A DNA stretch of 10,116 nucleotides, from NCBI GenBank assembly GCA_030619215.1, contig JAUXBV010000066.1, forward strand, positions 1-10,116. Reading direction: 5' to 3'. The position numbers and the translations under genes were made by a program. Below are positions 7,162 through 10,116 of the stretch, in pieces. Source of the DNA: Fibrobacterota bacterium (GTDB lineage: Bacteria > Fibrobacterota > Chitinivibrionia > Chitinivibrionales > JANQEN01). Under the pieces are notes generated by a model. That model searched no databases and was not told the origin of the DNA. It saw only the letters and a list, made by a program, of their open reading frames with translations. Each line of letters starts with the position of its first letter. The stretch's first letter is position 1.

Positions 7162-8451
7162 ATGAGACTATCTTTTCGCTCTTCTGTACTAGCACTTGTT
7201 CTCTTTGCTTTCTCTCTCTCTGCCGCAGAGAAACTCGACGGTATCATTGCTGTTGTGGGAGACTCCGCGATTCTCTCATCCGAGCTTGAAGCATATGCAT
7301 TTCTCCAGATAAACCAGCTTGGACTGCAGCCGGACTCTCTGGAAATGAACATCCTCCGGTATAAACTGCTTAACGAATTAATTGAGGGGAAGGTGCTTCT
7401 TGTCCATGCAGAAAAAGACACAAATATAACCGTCTCTAACGATGATTTAGAAGGTGAGTTGAACAATCGAATCAAAATGATACTCAGCCAGAACCGCATC
7501 ACAATACAGGAATTCGAGAAGTTGCTGGAAAAAGAACAGGGAATAACCCTGAGCAGATTTAAAAAGGAGATACGCCAGCAAATCCGTCAGGAAATGCTAA
7601 AACAGAAAGTTCAACAATTTTATATTGCCTCTGAAAATGTAAGCCGAAGCGATATAGAAAAGTTCTATCATGACTTTAAAGACACCCTTCCAACGTATGG
7701 AGAAAGCATTCTCCTTTCAAAAATAACTATCAACTTGACACCTTCAGATGAAGTGCGTCAAAAATCATACGCAAAAATTACCTCCCTAAAAGAAAAACTG
7801 GATAACGGTGAAGACTTTGCAGAGGTGGCCTCCTTACATTCGGAAGGCCCAAATGCCGCCTCCGGCGGAGACCTGGGATATATTTCAAAGGGAACATTAA
7901 GCGAACTGACATTTGAGGAAAAGATCTTCTCATTAAAACCCGGGGAAACGAGTGAACCTTTTGAAACACGGCTGGGTTTCCATATTATCAATGTTCTTGA
8001 CCGTAAGGATCAAAAGGTACATATACGTCAACTGTTCGTAAATATAACCCCTCCCGAAAAAGAGATTCAGACCATCATAGCTCTTTTCGATTCGATTAAG
8101 GCAGATTGCAAATCAAAGAAGTGTTTTGTTAGTGCCGTAAAAAAGTACAGTAAAGATGAAGCTTCAAAGGCGCGCAACGGCAGGCTCCAGTGGCAGTCTT
8201 TGGCGGAGCTTGACTCAAAAACAAAAGATTCCTTTGACACCCTTGCTGTTGGCGCCATCGGCTCTCCGGTTAGAAATGAAAACAGCGTTTCATTATATAG
8301 AATCGAAAATATTAAAGAAAGCCGGAAACTCACATTATCGGAAGACTGGAATAAAATATCTCAAATTGCCCAGCAATTCTATATTCAGAAAATGCTGTTT
8401 GAACTTGTTGACCGCTGGCAAAAAGAACTGTTCATCGATATAAGGTTGTAA
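7162..8451 (+). CDS. surA: SurA-type peptidylprolyl isomerase / outer-membrane protein chaperone
   Basis: The 429-residue protein has a signal peptide with likely cleavage at SAA|EKLDG (after residue 22). The SurA N-terminal domain begins KLDGIIAVVGDSAILSSEL, and a first parvulin domain spans about 179-280. That domain is canonical, with GGDLGY at 235-240 and the closing GFHIINVLD. A second, more diverged parvulin-like domain (about 284-390) has NGRLQW in place of the GGDLGW motif, so only the first is likely to be catalytic. Length and two-domain order agree with SurA. In the periplasm such proteins escort unfolded outer-membrane proteins. A Cys pair, C316 and C321, in the second domain could form a disulfide. 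The ribosome-binding site is weak (GGGA at 7148-7151), consistent with expression from the upstream gene's transcript. Confidence 0.88.
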   Translation: MRLSFRSSVLALVLFAFSLSAAEKLDGIIAVVGDSAILSSELEAYAFLQINQLGLQPDSLEMNILRYKLLNELIEGKVLLVHAEKDTNITVSNDDLEGELNNRIKMILSQNRITIQEFEKLLEKEQGITLSRFKKEIRQQIRQEMLKQKVQQFYIASENVSRSDIEKFYHDFKDTLPTYGESILLSKITINLTPSDEVRQKSYAKITSLKEKLDNGEDFAEVASLHSEGPNAASGGDLGYISKGTLSELTFEEKIFSLKPGETSEPFETRLGFHIINVLDRKDQKVHIRQLFVNITPPEKEIQTIIALFDSIKADCKSKKCFVSAVKKYSKDEASKARNGRLQWQSLAELDSKTKDSFDTLAVGAIGSPVRNENSVSLYRIENIKESRKLTLSEDWNKISQIAQQFYIQKMLFELVDRWQKELFIDIRL

Positions 8452-8458
8452 ACGACCG

Positions 8459-9214
8459 TTGAGCCATAATACCCTTTATACCGTTCTCGCCCCGCTCTAT
8501 GATAAAATAATGAACCATGTAAATTATGATCTCTGGTTCACGTTGATTCAGAAGATTGTGTCACAGCATTTCCCCTACGGAAAGCCTTCAATCCTTGAGC
8601 TGGGTGGTGGCAGTGGTGTTCTGGCAAAAATGCTTCGAAACGAGGGTTACACCTGTTTGGGCTCCGATTATTCCTTTTCAATGTGCAAAGAGGCATACAA
8701 AAAGGGCGTACCGTTCTTTTGTTCAGACGCCTGCCATTTACCCACAAAAAAAACATTCCCCTTTGCAATCTTCCTTTATGATGGCATTAATTACCTTAAA
8801 ACACTCAATGACTACAAAAATCTGTTTGTAGAAATTTATAATCTTCTTGATACCGATGGATTTTTTCTTTTCGATATTACAACAGAGGTAAACTCATTAA
8901 ATAACTTTTTAGATATAGTCGATGGCGAGGATTTCGGGGAATCATCTTATATCAGGCACAGCTATTTTGATAAGAAGAAAAAAATTCAGCATAACAATTT
9001 TACAGTCTATACAAAATCTTCTATCAACAATTCACTTTATGAAAAGGGATCGGAACATCATATTCAAAAGATATTTTATGCAGAAGAAATTCTCAGTGTT
9101 ATACCAAAAAACCACTTTACCATTATGGGAGTGTGGGATAACTTTTCCTTTGATAATTATAACAGCCGATCTGAACGGATTCACTTCCTTTTAAAAAAGA
9201 AAAGCGAAACATGA
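8459..9214 (+). CDS. Class I SAM-dependent methyltransferase, TTG start
   Basis: The 251-residue product has the Rossmann methyltransferase signatures: motif I ELGGGSG at 47-53, the acidic ribose-binding residue D70 in GSDYS, and a later LDTDGFFLFDITTE strand. The N-terminal LAPLYDKIM and NYDLWF segments resemble the family containing Bacillus YqeM, whose members start just before this block. This supports the TTG at 8459 over the internal ATG at 8510, which would delete part of it. An AAGG sits at 8442-8445, a somewhat long 13 bases upstream, inside the end of surA. The gene follows surA by seven bases and overlaps ftsE by ATGA, so it is embedded in the operon. The substrate (small molecule, RNA or protein) cannot be told from sequence. 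Confidence 0.85.
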   Translation: MSHNTLYTVLAPLYDKIMNHVNYDLWFTLIQKIVSQHFPYGKPSILELGGGSGVLAKMLRNEGYTCLGSDYSFSMCKEAYKKGVPFFCSDACHLPTKKTFPFAIFLYDGINYLKTLNDYKNLFVEIYNLLDTDGFFLFDITTEVNSLNNFLDIVDGEDFGESSYIRHSYFDKKKKIQHNNFTVYTKSSINNSLYEKGSEHHIQKIFYAEEILSVIPKNHFTIMGVWDNFSFDNYNSRSERIHFLLKKKSET

Positions 9215-9900
9215 TTGAATTTTCACATGTAAACAAACGGTTCACCGGCCAGTTTAGCGCGCTAAATGATATCAATCTTTTTATAGATAAAGCCGAGTTT
9301 GTCTTTTTAACCGGAGCGAGCGGCGCCGGCAAAACAACCCTGCTTAAACATATTTACATGGAAGAGTCTCCCACCACCGGGCAGGTTTTTGTATGCGGCT
9401 ATAACTCTAAATATATTCACCGGAGGGAGATTCCAAGGCTCAGAAGAAAACTGGGTATCGTTTTTCAGGATTTCCGGCTCCTGAATGACAGGAATGTATT
9501 CGAAAACGTCGCTTTTGCAATACGGGTTATTGGCATAAAGGAGCGGGTAATTAAGCGCAAAGTGTTCGAGGTTTTGGCCCAGACAGGATTATCGCACAAA
9601 TGCTCATATATGCCCAATCAGCTTTCAGGAGGCGAGCAGCAGCGTCTGTGCATTTCAAGGGCTATTGTTAATGATCCTCTCGTTCTTCTAGCTGACGAGC
9701 CGACCGGAAACCTTGATATTGGTGTGTCAATCGAGATTTTCGAGTTACTTAAAAAGATAAACAACAGGGGAACAACGGTTATAATGGCAACACACGATCT
9801 TCACTTTATAAAACGGTATCATTACCGGTGCATTACTTTGGATCGTGGATTTCTGATAAAGGGCAGCAACTCCACGGTCAAGCCAAAATTCATTCGATAG
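9211..9900 (+). CDS. ftsE: Cell-division ABC transporter ATP-binding protein FtsE
   Basis: This 229-residue ATPase has Walker A GASGAGKTT at 35-43 and the Q-loop in GIVFQDFRLL at 82-91. The ABC signature LSGGEQQR is at 138-145, Walker B LVLLADEPTGNLD at 157-169, and the switch histidine H195 in ATHD. The FQDFRLL and DRNVFENVAFA segments, the length of about 230 residues and the lack of other domains fit FtsE better than LolD or MacB ATPases, although these are close relatives. FtsE normally pairs with FtsX at the divisome to activate peptidoglycan hydrolases. Its ATG overlaps the methyltransferase stop (ATGA), implying translational coupling. An FtsX gene does not follow directly; a 177-base gap precedes the only candidate. 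Confidence 0.88.
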   Translation: MIEFSHVNKRFTGQFSALNDINLFIDKAEFVFLTGASGAGKTTLLKHIYMEESPTTGQVFVCGYNSKYIHRREIPRLRRKLGIVFQDFRLLNDRNVFENVAFAIRVIGIKERVIKRKVFEVLAQTGLSHKCSYMPNQLSGGEQQRLCISRAIVNDPLVLLADEPTGNLDIGVSIEIFELLKKINNRGTTVIMATHDLHFIKRYHYRCITLDRGFLIKGSNSTVKPKFIR

Positions 9901-9926
9901 GTTCTCACATTTTGTTAACAGAGAGA

Positions 9927-9943
9927 AATGTATTATTTTCTAA
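9927..9943 (+). repeat. 17-bp direct repeat, copy 1
   Basis: AATGTATTATTTTCTAA is identical to the copy at 10077-10093, exactly 150 bases downstream. Its ATG at 9928 opens a frame of only 14 codons (MYYFLIQRCWTLVF) before a stop, and a GAGAG tract lies just upstream. It may be the displaced former start of the downstream gene. Confidence 0.85.
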
Positions 9944-9958
9944 TCCAGCGATGCTGGA
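9944..9958 (+). terminator. Six-pair hairpin after ftsE, possible weak terminator
   Basis: TCCAGC and GCTGGA pair perfectly around the three-base loop GAT. The following sequence (CTTTAGTCTTTTAACC) is T-rich but interrupted, so intrinsic termination would be weak. The hairpin starts directly after repeat copy 1. Confidence 0.3.
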
Positions 9959-10036
9959 CTTTAGTCTTTTAACCTATTTTGTTTTATATCAAGATAAGAT
10001 TCTCTACGTCTGATTTACCTACGAAAAACCGCGTGT

Positions 10037-10052
10037 CCTGCGCTTAAGCAGG
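10037..10052 (+). other. Hairpin CCTGC-GCTTAA-GCAGG
   Basis: A five-pair GC-rich stem encloses the six-base loop GCTTAA. It sits in a locally GC-rich island (about 10029-10053) within AT-rich DNA, 25 bases before repeat copy 2. No T-run follows, so it is not a typical terminator; it may be part of a leader structure for the downstream frame. Confidence 0.35.
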
Positions 10053-10076
10053 GTAGATAATTCAGAAAGAGAATCT

Positions 10077-10093
10077 AATGTATTATTTTCTAA
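10077..10093 (+). repeat. 17-bp direct repeat, copy 2
   Basis: This is the exact second copy of AATGTATTATTTTCTAA. It contains the start codon (10078) and first codons of the frame that leaves the window. Two random 17-mers matching within 200 bases is very unlikely, even in AT-rich DNA. Confidence 0.85.
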
Positions 10094-10116
10094 CGTTTTA
10101 TAGATATTTTGACGAA
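10078..10116 (+). CDS. Start of an ORF leaving the window, possibly FtsX
   Basis: An ATG at 10078 opens a frame of 13 codons, MYYFLTFYRYFDE, that is still open at the end of the window. A purine-rich AAAGAGA lies about six bases upstream as a possible ribosome-binding site. The position, first frame after ftsE on the same strand, makes the FtsX permease the natural guess. The aromatic, short N-terminus is compatible with a cytoplasmic FtsX tail but proves nothing. Only 13 residues are visible, so the identity is inference from gene order. Confidence 0.35.
   Translation, partial: MYYFLTFYRYFDE

Larger units (their letters stand above)
9901..10077. other. Structured non-coding gap after ftsE
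   Basis: No gene is supported here. The gap contains the first copy of a 17-bp direct repeat, two GC-rich hairpins in an AT-rich background, and a 9-bp inverted repeat (AGATTCTCT at 9997-10005, AGAGAATCT at 10068-10076). It separates ftsE from the next frame, where most genomes have adjacent or overlapping ftsE and ftsX. Confidence 0.5.

Noticed and set aside
9828..10013. 61-codon + strand frame overlapping the end of ftsE
   Set aside because: It starts inside ftsE in another frame, lacks a ribosome-binding site and has no recognisable features; it crosses repeat copy 1 in a different frame.
1..10116. CRISPR arrays, insertion sequences, toxin-antitoxin or defence genes
   Set aside because: No regularly spaced repeats, transposase motifs or known defence domains are visible in any frame.

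Overview
The window reads as a chromosomal housekeeping segment of a moderately AT-rich Gram-negative (diderm) bacterium. It carries two periplasmic SurA/PpiC-type chaperone genes, one of them a predicted lipoprotein, next to mfd. A DUF5683-like membrane protein with a signal peptide is also present. The style (DUF5683-type protein, mfd followed by PpiC/SurA genes) would fit Fibrobacterota or a related FCB-group or deltaproteobacterial lineage, but that placement is inference. All recognised genes lie on the + strand.

Layout: 1-145 is AT-rich non-coding DNA ending in a perfect palindrome. 146-1168 encodes a DUF5683-like membrane protein with two internal repeats. 1219-2214 encodes a LacI-family repressor with no sugar-utilisation genes beside it in the window. 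2276-2386 is a 36-codon ORF too short for routine gene calling; it carries a complete type IV prepilin N-terminus but no globular domain. 2387-2542 is non-coding and holds a hairpin and a good sigma70-type promoter for the tRNA-Lys(UUU) gene at 2543-2615. 2685-6119 is a complete mfd (transcription-repair coupling factor).

6227-9900 is a compact envelope-related cluster, probably one operon: a PpiC/SurA-like lipoprotein, SurA, a class I SAM-dependent methyltransferase with a TTG start, and FtsE, the cell-division ABC ATPase, which overlaps the methyltransferase by ATGA. The two chaperones would handle outer-membrane or periplasmic proteins, while FtsE would power septal peptidoglycan remodelling together with FtsX.

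9901-10077 is a gap after ftsE where ftsX would normally follow at once. It contains hairpins and is bracketed by a perfect 17-bp direct repeat with a 150-bp period. Each repeat copy contains the same start codon and five-codon beginning (MYYFL). The second copy opens a frame that runs off the window and may be ftsX. The best candidates for something unusual are this repeat-bracketed block and the micro-prepilin ORF. I did not see a defence system, CRISPR array, insertion sequence or other clearly novel multi-gene system.
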